64,000 nt of DNA from QZKY01 sp942492925 (GCA_942492925.1 OW818641.1:1426001-1490000); one strand, 5' to 3'; positions 1-9,341 are shown, counted from the stretch's first letter. A program made the numbers and translations. Notes: generated from the letters alone by a model not told the origin.

Positions 1-283
1 CGCGGGTGCCCGGAACGATACCTTCGACATCGCTTTGGGGCATCAGATAGAGTTTGTCATTTGCAAACCCGACGACTTCCGCTTCGATGCGTGAGCCATT
101 CGGCAGCGGAACCGTGCAGGCGCTGCCCACAGCCAGACGGAGTCCGACGGCTTCCATCACCAGACCGGTGACCCGTGTGACGCGACCGGAAACTTGCATC
201 GGCTCTGCAATTTCAATCATGGCGCGGCAATCGCGCAGATAGGCGCGCCAGCGGTCGCTTCCGGTGGCATTATGGGTTGTCAT
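1..283 (-). CDS. fliI: Flagellar export ATPase FliI, N-terminal part (cut by window edge)
   Basis: Only the first 94 codons lie in the window; the gene continues beyond base 1. The visible peptide starts MTTHNATGSDRW and has the beta-barrel-like N-terminal domain expected of FliI (VSGRVTRVTGLVMEAVGLRL, then a GSACTVPL stretch), ahead of the P-loop, which is not in view. FliI is the ATPase that, with FliH and FliJ, delivers substrates to the flagellar type III export gate. The ATG at 283 overlaps the fliH stop as ATGA, so translational coupling is likely. The call rests on the N-terminal pattern plus position directly after fliH in a fliE-F-G-H-I order. Confidence 0.88.
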   Translation of the reverse strand, partial: MTTHNATGSDRWRAYLRDCRAMIEIAEPMQVSGRVTRVTGLVMEAVGLRLAVGSACTVPLPNGSRIEAEVVGFANDKLYLMPQSDVEGIVPGTR

Positions 284-942
284 GTCTTCAGCCAATCGTT
301 GGTTTTGCCCAACGCCGAGGTGATGCGCTGCCAACGCGTCGAGGGAGTGGCGTCGATTTGGTTGCTGGCCGTTTCAACACGGCAGCCGCCACGTTCGACA
401 TGCGGATCCTCCAATATGCGCCACCCGGTTTTTGTCAGTTCATCACCGAGGTGCTGTTTGACGATTTGGATATCCGATGGATGCAAGAACAGTGAGGCAG
501 GGTGTTGCACCGAAGGTAAATAGTGAATGGCTTCGCTGACAACCGGCAGAATGAGTTCCGGGCGAATTTCCAATGCCGTCTGCAACATGGCTTTGGCCAA
601 ATCCAGGCAAACGTCGAGCATGTCTTGCGCCATGACTTCGTTGGCCTGCGCGACATCTTGCTGAAAATGCGTGGCGATGCGCTGCATGCGGGCGGCTTCT
701 TCAGCCGCTTTGGCGCGGCCTTCTTCCAAACCCAGTTGATGGCCTGCCGCCTTACCTTCAGCCAAACCGGCGGCATAACCTTCCTTGTGCGCTTGATGAC
801 GCAAGGCGGCGGATTGCTCGGTGCTGGCATTGTTGCCAGTGGCCACTTGGATCGGGCTCGTATGAGGACGATCGTCTCCAAAGGAAGCCATTTCCCAACG
901 TTGATAGGCTGTTTGTTTTTCCTTGGGCAACCTATTAGACAT
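280..942 (-). CDS. fliH: Flagellar assembly protein FliH
   Basis: About 220 residues, usual for FliH, the negative regulator and stator-like partner of the export ATPase FliI. The middle (about residues 40-110) is rich in Ala, Glu and Gly with GxxxG-type spacing (YAAGLAEGKAAGHQLGLEEG), a hallmark of FliH; the C-terminal half has the amphipathic pattern of V-type ATPase subunit E homologues. ATGs lie at 951, 948 and 942. I prefer 942 (MSNRLPKEK) because an AAGGGAG Shine-Dalgarno sits about nine bases upstream; the others fall right after it. It overlaps the fliG end by eight bases and the fliI start by ATGA, so the genes look translationally coupled. Confidence 0.9.
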   Translation of the reverse strand: MSNRLPKEKQTAYQRWEMASFGDDRPHTSPIQVATGNNASTEQSAALRHQAHKEGYAAGLAEGKAAGHQLGLEEGRAKAAEEAARMQRIATHFQQDVAQANEVMAQDMLDVCLDLAKAMLQTALEIRPELILPVVSEAIHYLPSVQHPASLFLHPSDIQIVKQHLGDELTKTGWRILEDPHVERGGCRVETASNQIDATPSTRWQRITSALGKTNDWLKT

Positions 943-1930
943 AGGCATCATCTCCCTTGCCGCCTATCGTGATTTGTCCTTCGTCTGCCAGACGCCGCAC
1001 AATTTGCAGAATTTCTTTTTGCTGCGTTTCGACTTCGGACAGACGGACCGGCCCCTTGGCATCCAGGTCTTCCCGCATCATTTCTGCAGCACGTTGTGAC
1101 ATATTCTTGAAAATCTTGTCGCGTAAATCTTGCCCCGCGCCTTTGAGCGCGACGATCAGGGATTCAGAAGCGACTTCGCGCAACAGCGTCTGGATGCCAC
1201 GATCATCGATTTCGACAATGTCCTCGAAGACGAACATTTCATCCATGATTTTTTGGGCCATGTCCGGATCGTGCAATTTCAGATTGTTCATCACGGATTG
1301 TTCGTGTTCGCCACCCAGATAGTTCATGATTTCTGCTGCGGTGCGAACGCCGCCCATGGGTTTTTTCTTCAGGTTTTCATTGCCGCTCAGAAGCTTGGTG
1401 AGTACGTCGTTCAATTCGCGTAGCGCACCCGGTTGAACGCCATCCAGGGTCGCAATGCGCAGCATGACATCATTGCGAAGCCGTTCAGTGAACGAGGCGA
1501 GAATGTCACAGGCGTGGTAGCGTTCCAGATGAACGAGAATGGTCGCAATGATCTGCGGGTGCTCGTTGCGAATCAGGTCGGCTACCGAATTCGCATCCAT
1601 CCACTTCAGACTTTCGATACCGCTGGCGTCGCGTGCGCCCAGAATGCGATTGATCAGGGACGAGGCCTTGTCGTCTCCCAATGATTTGGTCAGCACTTCG
1701 CGAATATACTCGTCGGAATCCAGACCAATCGAGGTATTTTCTTCCGTCGACGAACGAAATTTATCGAGGACCTCTTCCAATTCTTCCGATTTGACCGCTT
1801 TCATCGTCGACATGGCAGCGCCGAGCAATTGCACTTCGCGCGGCCCCAGGTAACGCATGACCTCAGCGGCTTCGTCCGAGCCGAGCGCCAGCATCAGAAT
1901 CGCACTTCTTTGAATGCCAATATCACTCAT
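935..1930 (-). CDS. fliG: Flagellar motor switch protein FliG
   Basis: 331 residues, the normal FliG length. FliG forms the upper rotor C-ring, binds FliF through its N-terminal domain and contacts the MotA stator through its C-terminal domain. The EHPQ motif of the middle domain is at residues 123-126 (LIRNEHPQIIATIL), and the charged torque helix region is present near residues 275-300 (GQDLRDKIFKNMSQRAAEMM). The start ATG at 1930 overlaps the fliF stop by eight bases. Nothing looks degraded. Orthology is very secure. Confidence 0.97.
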   Translation of the reverse strand: MSDIGIQRSAILMLALGSDEAAEVMRYLGPREVQLLGAAMSTMKAVKSEELEEVLDKFRSSTEENTSIGLDSDEYIREVLTKSLGDDKASSLINRILGARDASGIESLKWMDANSVADLIRNEHPQIIATILVHLERYHACDILASFTERLRNDVMLRIATLDGVQPGALRELNDVLTKLLSGNENLKKKPMGGVRTAAEIMNYLGGEHEQSVMNNLKLHDPDMAQKIMDEMFVFEDIVEIDDRGIQTLLREVASESLIVALKGAGQDLRDKIFKNMSQRAAEMMREDLDAKGPVRLSEVETQQKEILQIVRRLADEGQITIGGKGDDAYV

Positions 1931-3578
1931 TGGTGCCTACCCAGCCTTTCACGACGTTTGCTACGACTTTGGGGTCTTGCCTTGCCATTTGCTTGGCTGC
2001 TTCCAGATTCTGTTCATACGTGCGCACGCTTTGCATCGGGGCTTGCGATCTTGTGATGCTAGGCTCTTCTGCTTGAGCGACAACAGGTTTAGTCGCAAAA
2101 GTTTGTGTGATTTTTCGCATCATCGGCCTCAATACGGCAAAGAAAAGATAGAGAATGACTGCACCAGCCAGCAAATATTTGCCACCGGTGAGCGCCATTG
2201 AATGAACAGCGGGCCGTTTCCATATCGGCAGTTCTTCAACCGCTTCCTTTTCCGCGACTGCGAATGGCGCGTTGACCACATTCAACGAATCGCCGCGATC
2301 CTTGTTGAAACCCATGGCTTCTCTCACCAAATCCGTAATCTGCGTTTTTTCAGCGTCGGTGAGCGGAACGAAGGTGACCTTGTCGTTCTTGACTTCTTTT
2401 TTGTAGTTCACGACCACAGCAACAGTGAGGCGTTTCAAGCCGCCCATCGGTTGTTGCGTATAGCGGATGGTTTTATCCACTTCGTAATTGGTTGTCATGT
2501 CCTTGTGTGTATTCAGTGGCACAGGTGCAGGCGTCGCGCCGCGTGAGGCAGTGCCAGTTCGTGCGGCACCCGCAACGGGTGGCGTGGTGATGGGTGCGGT
2601 CGCGGGTACTGGCGGTTGATTTGTCAAGGCGCCGGGTACCCCCTTTGCTGTTGTGCCGCCAGCCAGTGTTTGCGTTTCAGTGCTTTGCTGACTGCGCACG
2701 GATGGCTGATTGGGTGGCTGGTTGGGTTTGTAGGTTTCAGCCGCCTGTTCGCTGCGAGAAAAATCCACTTCAGCCGTCGCTTCGGCGCGCACATTGGCTG
2801 CACCGACAATGGGGGCGATGATCGACTCCACGCGTTTCACGATGCTTTGCTGGAGTTCCTGAACGTATTTGATTTGAGAGGGATCGAGGCCTCTTCCATC
2901 GATGGGTTTATCCGCGTTCGAGAGCAAGTTGCCGTTTTGATCAACGACCGTGACATTCGATGCGGGCAGATGTGGCACCCCGCTTGCAACCAGGTGAACG
3001 ATGGCGCTGACCTGGTGTTGATCGAGCGCGCGTCCCGGATGCAAATTGAGCAAAACAGAGGCGGTTGGTTTTTGCTGATCACGCACAAAAACCGACGCCT
3101 TGTGCAAAGCCAGATGGACGCGCGCAGATTGTACGGCGCCAATGGATTGGATGGAACGTGCCATTTCGCCTTCCAGCGCACGCTGGAAGTTCACTTGTTC
3201 GAGAAATTGCGATACCCCCAATTTTTGCGATTCCATCAACTCAAAACCGACGCCGCTGCCCTTTGGCAAGCCTTGAGAAGCCAGTCTCAGCCGGATGTCA
3301 TGGACCTGGTTGCCGGGGATCAGAATAGCGTTGCCGCCTTCCGAAATTGTGTAGGGGACATTCATTTGCTGCAATGAAGCAATGATGGCACCGCCGTCTT
3401 TGTCGGAATAATTGGAAAACAAGACACGGTAATCCGGTTTTTGACTCCACATCCACAAACCGACCATGGCGGCAATGATGGCTGCGGCGCCGACCACCAA
3501 AATGATGGTGCGTACGACTTGCGAATTCGCAAAACTTGCAAGGCTTGGCGTGGCTGATTGTTCGCCTGCTGTGGCCAT
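1923..3578 (-). CDS. fliF: Flagellar MS-ring protein FliF
   Basis: About 551 residues. FliF builds the MS ring in the inner membrane, the base on which the rotor and export gate assemble. The frame is open to 3665, but the ATG at 3578 (MATAGEQSATP) has a GGAGAG ribosome site seven bases upstream and gives a normal FliF N terminus, so the extra 29 residues are rejected. A first membrane helix lies near residues 25-45 (IILVVGAAAIIAAMVGLWMW), ring-building motifs follow, a Pro/Thr-rich insert occupies about residues 290-380, and a second helix near residue 460 (YLLAGAVILYLFFAVL) precedes the FliG-binding tail. Divergent from fliE across 214 bases. Confidence 0.96.
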   Translation of the reverse strand: MATAGEQSATPSLASFANSQVVRTIILVVGAAAIIAAMVGLWMWSQKPDYRVLFSNYSDKDGGAIIASLQQMNVPYTISEGGNAILIPGNQVHDIRLRLASQGLPKGSGVGFELMESQKLGVSQFLEQVNFQRALEGEMARSIQSIGAVQSARVHLALHKASVFVRDQQKPTASVLLNLHPGRALDQHQVSAIVHLVASGVPHLPASNVTVVDQNGNLLSNADKPIDGRGLDPSQIKYVQELQQSIVKRVESIIAPIVGAANVRAEATAEVDFSRSEQAAETYKPNQPPNQPSVRSQQSTETQTLAGGTTAKGVPGALTNQPPVPATAPITTPPVAGAARTGTASRGATPAPVPLNTHKDMTTNYEVDKTIRYTQQPMGGLKRLTVAVVVNYKKEVKNDKVTFVPLTDAEKTQITDLVREAMGFNKDRGDSLNVVNAPFAVAEKEAVEELPIWKRPAVHSMALTGGKYLLAGAVILYLFFAVLRPMMRKITQTFATKPVVAQAEEPSITRSQAPMQSVRTYEQNLEAAKQMARQDPKVVANVVKGWVGTNE

Positions 3579-3792
3579 GTGTGCTCTCCGGACGGGTTGT
3601 GTTATCTGGCTTGTTGAGAGAAAAGGGGGATTTCCATAGCTACCTATTCTCATCGAAGCGGTCAATTTTAATCGATTGAATAAAGCGCGTTTTCCACTCC
3701 TGATTCCCGGGTTGTCAGAAAACGTGCGTGATATCGTGTTTCACAGGTAGGAATCGGCCATGGTTTGAAAAACCAGCCACTCTGGAGGGAAC

Positions 3793-4128
3793 ATGTCAGC
3801 AATTGATACGAGCCGGATTAATGCAATGCTTGCCCAGCTGAAGGCGGCGGAAGCCCGTATGCAGGGGGGCGTCAATCCATTCAAGACAAGCCAAACCGCT
3901 GAAAAGGCAGACTTTGCATCTGCTCTGAAGACTTCGCTTGATCAAGTTAACAATGTACAAACAAAAGCGGACCAGTTGGGGCAGCGCTTTGTTGCGGGGG
4001 ACGATACGGTGAATTTGTCCGATGTGATGATTTCCATGCAAAAAGCCAATATTTCAATGCAAGCGACTGTTCAGGTTCGTAACAAGCTGGTTGCGGCGTA
4101 TCAAGAAATCATGAACATGAACATCTAG
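3793..4128 (+). CDS. fliE: Flagellar hook-basal body complex protein FliE
   Basis: 111 residues, typical for FliE, the adaptor between the MS ring and the rod. The C-terminal part carries the family pattern (VNLSDVMISMQKANISMQAT, then VRNKLVAAYQEIMNMNI). A strong GGAGGG Shine-Dalgarno lies seven bases before the ATG. It is the only plus-strand gene of the cluster, divergent from fliF. The 214-base spacer must hold the promoters of both units; I found no convincing sigma-54 -24/-12 or sigma-28 match there, only a short palindrome TGGTTT-GAA-AAACCA near 3760. Confidence 0.95.
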   Translation: MSAIDTSRINAMLAQLKAAEARMQGGVNPFKTSQTAEKADFASALKTSLDQVNNVQTKADQLGQRFVAGDDTVNLSDVMISMQKANISMQATVQVRNKLVAAYQEIMNMNI

Positions 4129-4257
4129 CCGCTGCGGAAAAACGATTGCGACGGCTCATCTGCGGCGTTGCCCCCTGAACCGGGAAGCGAGACTGGGAAA
4201 AGTGGAGACAGAAGCAAGAGAAAGCCGGGAAGCCAAGGGCGGCCCGGCATGTTTGCA

Positions 4258-5013
4258 TTAAGCGCTCCCGATCACTTTGGCGTTTTGTTCGCGTTCGATT
4301 TTGGTAATTAACCGTTGTAGCGATGCCAATGTGGTGTTGGGCAAGTCGACAAATTGGCAGCCCAATCGCCGAACGGTTTTGCCATTCGCCAGTGAAATAT
4401 CCTGGGAATTTCTGACTTGCAGGGTCACAGTAATGATGTTTTTGTCGGCCAGTGTGACGCGGCAGTTTTCGTAATTGTGGCCGATGGTGTTATCCAGTGT
4501 CAGGGTTTCATCCAGCATGCCGATGCCACCGACGCTGAGATCCTGAAGGAAAGCAGTAATCTCCTCCACGTTGGTTTCGTCGGTTTTATACGGGACAATG
4601 ACAGGCGTTCGCGGTACCCGCACCCGATAAATCTCACGACGCTGAAGGCGGATGAGCATTTTGGGAAAGGTGAAACGGAACGCCGGTTTTCCCTCATGCA
4701 GGCAGCGCTCAAGCTGATTCGCAAAAAACATGATGCGCACCTTTTGCAAGGTCGTGTCGAAGGAAAAGTTGGGCTGTGCCGCAATTTTCTGGTTTTGCTG
4801 TTCATCTCGTGCGCAATCAATAACGACGCAATTATTGGCCTGGTCGATTTCAAGAATCGTGGTGACGATCGATTCGCCTTGGCCGTTGTAGATCATTTTG
4901 ACCAGTTGACGGTCATTCTGAACACCTTGCAACAACAGGTTGATTTCGCGGCGCGATACTACCTGATAGGGTTCAATGTTATCGATATTCAATTGTCGAA
5001 CAAGCGGGGTCAT
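4258..5013 (-). CDS. ycgR: c-di-GMP-responsive flagellar brake protein YcgR (PilZ domain)
   Basis: 251 residues with the two-domain YcgR layout: an N-terminal YcgR domain (about 15-120) and a C-terminal PilZ domain (about 125-245). Both c-di-GMP-binding motifs are intact: RxxxR within RREIYRVRVP and D/NxSxxG as DLSVGG. In the family, c-di-GMP-bound YcgR contacts the motor and slows or biases rotation. It lies between fliE (convergent, upstream in coordinates) and the flhB-like gene, a placement common in flagellar clusters of this group. The start at 5013 has no clear Shine-Dalgarno, so the exact N terminus is less certain than the identity. Confidence 0.93.
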   Translation of the reverse strand: MTPLVRQLNIDNIEPYQVVSRREINLLLQGVQNDRQLVKMIYNGQGESIVTTILEIDQANNCVVIDCARDEQQNQKIAAQPNFSFDTTLQKVRIMFFANQLERCLHEGKPAFRFTFPKMLIRLQRREIYRVRVPRTPVIVPYKTDETNVEEITAFLQDLSVGGIGMLDETLTLDNTIGHNYENCRVTLADKNIITVTLQVRNSQDISLANGKTVRRLGCQFVDLPNTTLASLQRLITKIEREQNAKVIGSA

Positions 5014-5042
5014 TACAGTTTGGGGAATAGAGGAGCGTTTAT

Positions 5043-5315
5043 TTAGGCGAGCTTTGAATTTTCAATATGATATAACCAAGCGAGCAATTCGGCTACAGCA
5101 CGATACAACGCCGGGGGGATGTTCCCATCCAGTTCAACTTGCATCAAGAGCGCAACGAGTTCTTTCGACTCGTGAACGAAAACGCCGTTTTCTTTGGCGC
5201 GCGCAATGATTTCTTCCGCGATTAACCCGCGTCCCTTCGCCACCACCTTGGGGGCAGTATCCCCACTGCGGTAGGCCAACGCAACCGCATTCAAACGTGT
5301 TTTAGGTGGGTTCAT
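5043..5315 (-). CDS. FlhB C-terminal domain-like protein (FhlB family)
   Basis: 90 residues resembling only the cytoplasmic FlhB/YscU C-terminal domain (AVALAYRSGDTAPKVVAKGR, then IPPALYRAVAELLAWLYHI). The autocleavage NPTH of full FlhB is absent; the corresponding place reads LNAVALAY. Stand-alone FlhB-C homologues are known in many flagellated bacteria, where they can partly substitute for the FlhB C-terminal domain in export-specificity switching. The start overlaps the end of fliK by 14 bases, fitting a functional link with hook-length control. Identity as a family member is secure; the precise role is inferred. Confidence 0.88.
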   Translation of the reverse strand: MNPPKTRLNAVALAYRSGDTAPKVVAKGRGLIAEEIIARAKENGVFVHESKELVALLMQVELDGNIPPALYRAVAELLAWLYHIENSKLA

Positions 5316-6501
5316 GGGGATTCACCGTGAACAGGTCAAGCGGAGAGCCTGCATCTTCAAGTGCACTGGCCAGTACGTTGCCATTGGCGCGTAAGGTCGA
5401 TGCGGCGGATTCAGTCGTTGTGCGAATATGCATCTGAACACGACCACTGTTCAGATGAATTGAGGCGGCAATGTTGCCCAGTGTGGGCATCTCGAAACGG
5501 ACTGTGCTGCTCCAGGAAGATTCCAGTTCACCTCCATGTGTTTGCCCCGGCGTGTCTTCCGACACTTCCCACTCGAATCGCTGTCCCGGCCAGAGTTCAC
5601 CTTGCCACTCCATGCGTTTGTTTTCCAGCGCGCCCAGTTGGAGATTAATCAGGCGCGCGGTTTCATTGTTGAGCGGCATAGTGTGTGAACCGCTTGTCTG
5701 CGCTTGGGTCGCCGCCTGCTGCGCCGTTTCCAGCGCGTGTAAAACATCGATCAAGGTCTGCGGACCTTTGCCGGGGTCGAGCGAAACGGGGTTCGCAGGC
5801 ATATTGCCAACGCGTGCCTGAGGCTCGCGCATCAACTCTTCAAGAGAACGCTCGCCCTCAACCCATTGAGCGACGTGCGATTCATAGAAAAGTCCGCTAA
5901 GCTCGAGCGTCTTTTGCAACGCCTGGGCGAGTGCAGCGGTATCGCCTCCAGCCATGAGTTGTGGCGAAGACAGGATGGCGGATTGCCCCCGGATGCGTGT
6001 CGATGCGCCATCCAGTTGCGCGGCATGCAAAAGGTTGTCGACAAACCGGCCCGTCTGACTGAGGGAAGCGGTTGCGCTGCTGGGTAGTTGTTCTTGCACC
6101 GGGCCGGCCTTAGCGTCAGCATTCGCGGCTGCAGTCTGGTCGATTTGCGTGGCCGTGGCCGCATTTTGAAGGACCTTGGCGATGGCTTCTTCTGTTCCCG
6201 GCGCTTGCTCGCCGAGCACGAATGTCGGACGCGGATTAGCCGAAAGCAAAGTCAGCGTGATCATATCGCCAGCTTGCGGGCTACCGGGGAGCGGCATGCG
6301 GGCCGTCGTGTCGGCCACCTTGACTAGATACGTGCCATCGTTCAGGCGCGACATGATTTGCGCCTGAAACTGCTTGCCGACAGAAATGAGGGAAAGGCGA
6401 TTGAGCGTTTCCTGACTGGCGCTGGTGATTGATGTTATGGACGTCGTCGCATCGGTCTGCGCGACAGGTTTCGGCCCAGTAACATCAGTCCGTAAAAGCA
6501 T
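5302..6501 (-). CDS. fliK: Flagellar hook-length control protein FliK-like
   Basis: 399 residues. The N-terminal two thirds are Ala/Gln/Thr-rich and poorly conserved, as in FliK molecular-ruler regions. The C-terminal domain (about 300-395) has the Flg_hook pattern: FEMPTLGNIAASIHLNSGRV, then STLRANGNVLASALEDAG. FliK measures the hook and signals FlhB to switch from hook to filament substrates. Betaproteobacterial clusters often have a second FliK next to fliJ, so this copy may be one of two paralogues. It sits between fliT and the flhB-like gene with gaps of two bases or overlaps, so co-transcription is likely. Confidence 0.85.
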   Translation of the reverse strand: MLLRTDVTGPKPVAQTDATTSITSITSASQETLNRLSLISVGKQFQAQIMSRLNDGTYLVKVADTTARMPLPGSPQAGDMITLTLLSANPRPTFVLGEQAPGTEEAIAKVLQNAATATQIDQTAAANADAKAGPVQEQLPSSATASLSQTGRFVDNLLHAAQLDGASTRIRGQSAILSSPQLMAGGDTAALAQALQKTLELSGLFYESHVAQWVEGERSLEELMREPQARVGNMPANPVSLDPGKGPQTLIDVLHALETAQQAATQAQTSGSHTMPLNNETARLINLQLGALENKRMEWQGELWPGQRFEWEVSEDTPGQTHGGELESSWSSTVRFEMPTLGNIAASIHLNSGRVQMHIRTTTESAASTLRANGNVLASALEDAGSPLDLFTVNPHEPT

Positions 6502-6503
6502 GA

Positions 6504-6836
6504 TTAGCCAGAATTAGCGTTATAAGATCGGTTCAGTTTTCGTTCATTGCCTGCGCTGCTGATCAAGGTCGACAAGTGTGTCAAACGTGGTTGGGTGAGC
6601 GCACGAATTTCCTGGTCGGCGGCCAGAATTTTCTTGAGAAGTTCTATTTTCTGTTGCCGCTGGTTTTCTGACAAGGGGAAAATACGATCGTGTTTTTTCA
6701 GTTCGCTCACGTGTGTCGCGCAACGTTTTTCCAGCGAAATCAGGGAATCCCAGTCGTTGCTTTGAGCCGCGGCAAGCATTTGGCGGGTGATCTCGGCCAC
6801 TTCCTGATAAATGGAAAGGGTTTTTTGATGGTTCAT
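6504..6836 (-). CDS. fliT: Flagellar chaperone FliT-like protein
   Basis: 110 residues, predicted all-helical, beginning MNHQKTLSIYQEVAEITRQM with a WDSLISLEKRC segment in the middle, which fits the FliT pattern (a W-x-L-x-x-L-E-x-x-R/C motif). FliT binds the filament cap protein FliD and, in enterics, the FlhDC regulator. FliT proteins diverge strongly, so position immediately after fliS and before fliK supports the call. Six bases separate it from fliS. Confidence 0.85.
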   Translation of the reverse strand: MNHQKTLSIYQEVAEITRQMLAAAQSNDWDSLISLEKRCATHVSELKKHDRIFPLSENQRQQKIELLKKILAADQEIRALTQPRLTHLSTLISSAGNERKLNRSYNANSG

Positions 6837-6842
6837 AGTGGT

Positions 6843-7325
6843 TTAAGCCCTTGCTAAACTGGAAGTCCGCGGCATCAGGGGATCATATGCAGGTGACACA
6901 GCAGGGGTTTCAGATGAGTGGCTTGGGGGGTGATCAACGTTAGCGATGCCTTCCCACGCAGTTTTGAGATCCAGGAGAAGTCCGTATGTTTCATCCAGTA
7001 ACTCTGGTTGGTTGTTCATGTTTGCCTGGAGCAAACGACTACTGATGTATTCATATAGCGCGTCCAGATTTTTGGCGATATCTCCGCCGGCGTTTTTATC
7101 CAGGCTAGCACGCAGACCGCTATCGACAATCATGATGGCTTTGGAAATGCTTTTGCCCTTTTCTGCTACATTGCCGCTGGCCATATGCTGTTGCGCATTG
7201 GTGATTGCCACCAGCGCACCATCAAACAACATGGTGATGAGCTTGTGTGGGCTGGCTGTCGCGACGCCGGTTTCGACGCCAACTTTGGCATAGGCGTTTG
7301 CGCCGAATTTAGATGAACCAAACAT
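6843..7325 (-). CDS. fliS: Flagellin chaperone FliS
   Basis: 160 residues. Residues 1-125 match FliS: NAYAKVGVETGVATASPHKL, then ITMLFDGALVAI and DLKTAWEGI. FliS binds the disordered C terminus of flagellin in the cytoplasm and prevents premature polymerisation. The protein is about 25 residues longer than usual, ending in a Pro/Ser-rich tail (SETPAVSPAYDPLMPRTS). A GAGG ribosome site precedes the ATG. It lies 18 bases downstream of fliD and is probably co-transcribed from the fliD sigma-28 promoter. Confidence 0.95.
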   Translation of the reverse strand: MFGSSKFGANAYAKVGVETGVATASPHKLITMLFDGALVAITNAQQHMASGNVAEKGKSISKAIMIVDSGLRASLDKNAGGDIAKNLDALYEYISSRLLQANMNNQPELLDETYGLLLDLKTAWEGIANVDHPPSHSSETPAVSPAYDPLMPRTSSLARA

Positions 7326-7343
7326 GAGTAAGTCCTCGTATGA

Positions 7344-9341
7344 TTAACTGCTGGATTGTTTGTTCAGGTTTGCAAGCGCTTCGAGTTGTTGCGTCAGATA
7401 GTCGCTCGTTGAATTCAATTCGCTCATCAAGACATCCAGTGCGGTGAACTGAGCGCGGTAACGCGCTTCGATAACATCAAGTCGATCAGATAACGTCTCT
7501 GCATCATCCTGAACACTCTCTATAGCTTCCGTCAACCCTTCGATGCGCGTTTCAATGGCGCCGGTATCGCTCAGAATACTATCCATCAGAGTGTCAAGTT
7601 TTGAGGCAAAGCCCTGCGAATAACTCACAGTGCCGCGCGCCCCCGTGCTACCACCGGTGACCGTTAGCTTGATGCCTTCGGCACCGCTTCCGGAGGCTGC
7701 GGTGAGAACCTGGCCCGAGCCAGTTGCGGTAATGCCGTTGATGGTGCCCGCCACGTCCAGTCCCTCGGTGGCGGTCGCGCCGGTACTCAGGTTGAGGTTA
7801 GCCATGGCGGTGCCACCCGTGATGCTGATGTTCGATGCCGAACCGTAACGATCGGATGTGAAAGTCAGCGTGCCGGAAGAGGCTGTGACTTTCACTGAGG
7901 AATCAGCACTTGAGAATGTGGAAGCGCCATTGATCTTGGACTGGATTTCCGCTGCCAGCTCATCAAGCGAAGCATAGGTTTTGGGCGTCAGTGTGATGGT
8001 TGCTGTGTTGCCATCCAGCTTGACAATCAAGGTGTTGTTCGAGCTGGTGATGTTCAGATCAACCGGATCGCTAGTGGGGTCGGAGCCGACCAGTTTTCCT
8101 TGGGTAGCAAGCCGCGTGATATTGACTGCGTAGGTCCCTGCCTTGGTCGCGGAGGATGAACTGGTGTAGGTGATCTGGCTGTCGCTCGTTTTTCCTGCGG
8201 CAGAAAACAGTCCGGCAAAGTCGTCGAAATGGGTGTTGAGTGCGGATTGCAGCTTGGTGCTGTCGACTGCCATCGTGCCGTCTTTTTGTAACGTGACGCC
8301 AACTTGCGACAGCATGGTATAGCTGGTTGCGCCCCCGGTAATAGGCGTGTTCAGTATGGAACGAATCTGCGACTGGATGGTGCGCACACTGGCTTCGCCA
8401 TTCAGGGCCGCGGCCGTTTCGGTATCTGCGTCATAAGCTGTAGCGCTCTTAAGTGTGCTGGCGAGCGTATTGTAAGCCGAAACAAATGACGTGACGGCGC
8501 TGGTTGCGGTCGACGTATCCCGTGATATGGTGAGTTTTGTTGCGCTAGTTGTGACTGTGGACAGTTTCAGCGTGACGCCGGAAATGACATCGGTGGCAGT
8601 ATTGCTGTTTCTGACGATATCGATGCCGTTGACCGAGAATTCGGCATCCAGCGCTGCGGATGTTTGCGAAAGCTTGTTCGAGCCAGTGGTGACAGGATCG
8701 TAGGTCAACAGATCGGCCAACGCCGTTCCGCTGTTATCCGTCGCGGAAATATTCATGACATTGGACGTGCCGGTTTCATTGGAGGTCAGAACCAGCTTGT
8801 ACGGTGTTGTGCCTCCGGCATTGATAATTGAGGCCGTGACGCCCAAATCAGCATCGTTGATGGCCTCCATGATGCCGGAAAGCGTGTTATTGCTGCTATC
8901 GATGGTGAGCGTGACCGCACGCGAGGAAGTATAGGTGCTTCCATCAAGCGTTCCCACTTCAAGGGTGATCGTGCCGGTACCGATAGCAGTTGTTTGGCTG
9001 GCCACGCCACTGGCCACTAATGTTTGCGCCTGAGCAAGTTGACCGACCTCAAGTGAGTATGAACCCGTTTTCGCCGAGGAAGTTGCGGTCGCTGTGGCAA
9101 TGGTTGTATCGGCTAGAGTAGCCTTGGTACCTTGGAAATAACTGGCAGAGGAGAGCGCGCTAACGGTGGACTGATAGGTTGCCAGCGCGCTTTTGAGTGT
9201 GCCATAAGCCGACAACTTTGATTGATAACTGGTTTCTTTGGTTTGAAGTGCCGTTAACGGCTTCGCCTCAACCGTCATCAATTTTGTGACGATCGATTCA
9301 ATATCCAGACCAGAGCCAATTCCTGTGCTCGTAATCCCCAC
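7344..9341 (-). CDS. fliD: Flagellar filament cap protein FliD (hook-associated protein 2)
   Basis: 665 residues, clearly longer than the about 470 of enteric FliD. The N terminus (MGITSTGIGSGLDIESIVTK) and the C-terminal coiled coil (near 590-660, ending YLTQQLEALANLNKQSSS) are conserved; the extra length is in the Thr/Ser/Ala-rich, surface-exposed middle domains. FliD caps the growing filament and helps flagellin fold. The start codon is GTG at 9341 behind a GGGAGG ribosome site. A sigma-28-type promoter precedes it. The enlarged central domain is likely species-variable surface material rather than a fusion. Confidence 0.95.
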   Translation of the reverse strand: MGITSTGIGSGLDIESIVTKLMTVEAKPLTALQTKETSYQSKLSAYGTLKSALATYQSTVSALSSASYFQGTKATLADTTIATATATSSAKTGSYSLEVGQLAQAQTLVASGVASQTTAIGTGTITLEVGTLDGSTYTSSRAVTLTIDSSNNTLSGIMEAINDADLGVTASIINAGGTTPYKLVLTSNETGTSNVMNISATDNSGTALADLLTYDPVTTGSNKLSQTSAALDAEFSVNGIDIVRNSNTATDVISGVTLKLSTVTTSATKLTISRDTSTATSAVTSFVSAYNTLASTLKSATAYDADTETAAALNGEASVRTIQSQIRSILNTPITGGATSYTMLSQVGVTLQKDGTMAVDSTKLQSALNTHFDDFAGLFSAAGKTSDSQITYTSSSSATKAGTYAVNITRLATQGKLVGSDPTSDPVDLNITSSNNTLIVKLDGNTATITLTPKTYASLDELAAEIQSKINGASTFSSADSSVKVTASSGTLTFTSDRYGSASNISITGGTAMANLNLSTGATATEGLDVAGTINGITATGSGQVLTAASGSGAEGIKLTVTGGSTGARGTVSYSQGFASKLDTLMDSILSDTGAIETRIEGLTEAIESVQDDAETLSDRLDVIEARYRAQFTALDVLMSELNSTSDYLTQQLEALANLNKQSSS

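Noticed and set aside
3579..3792. Sigma-54 promoters for fliE and fliF
   Set aside because: No convincing GG-N10-GC -24/-12 pair was found on either strand.
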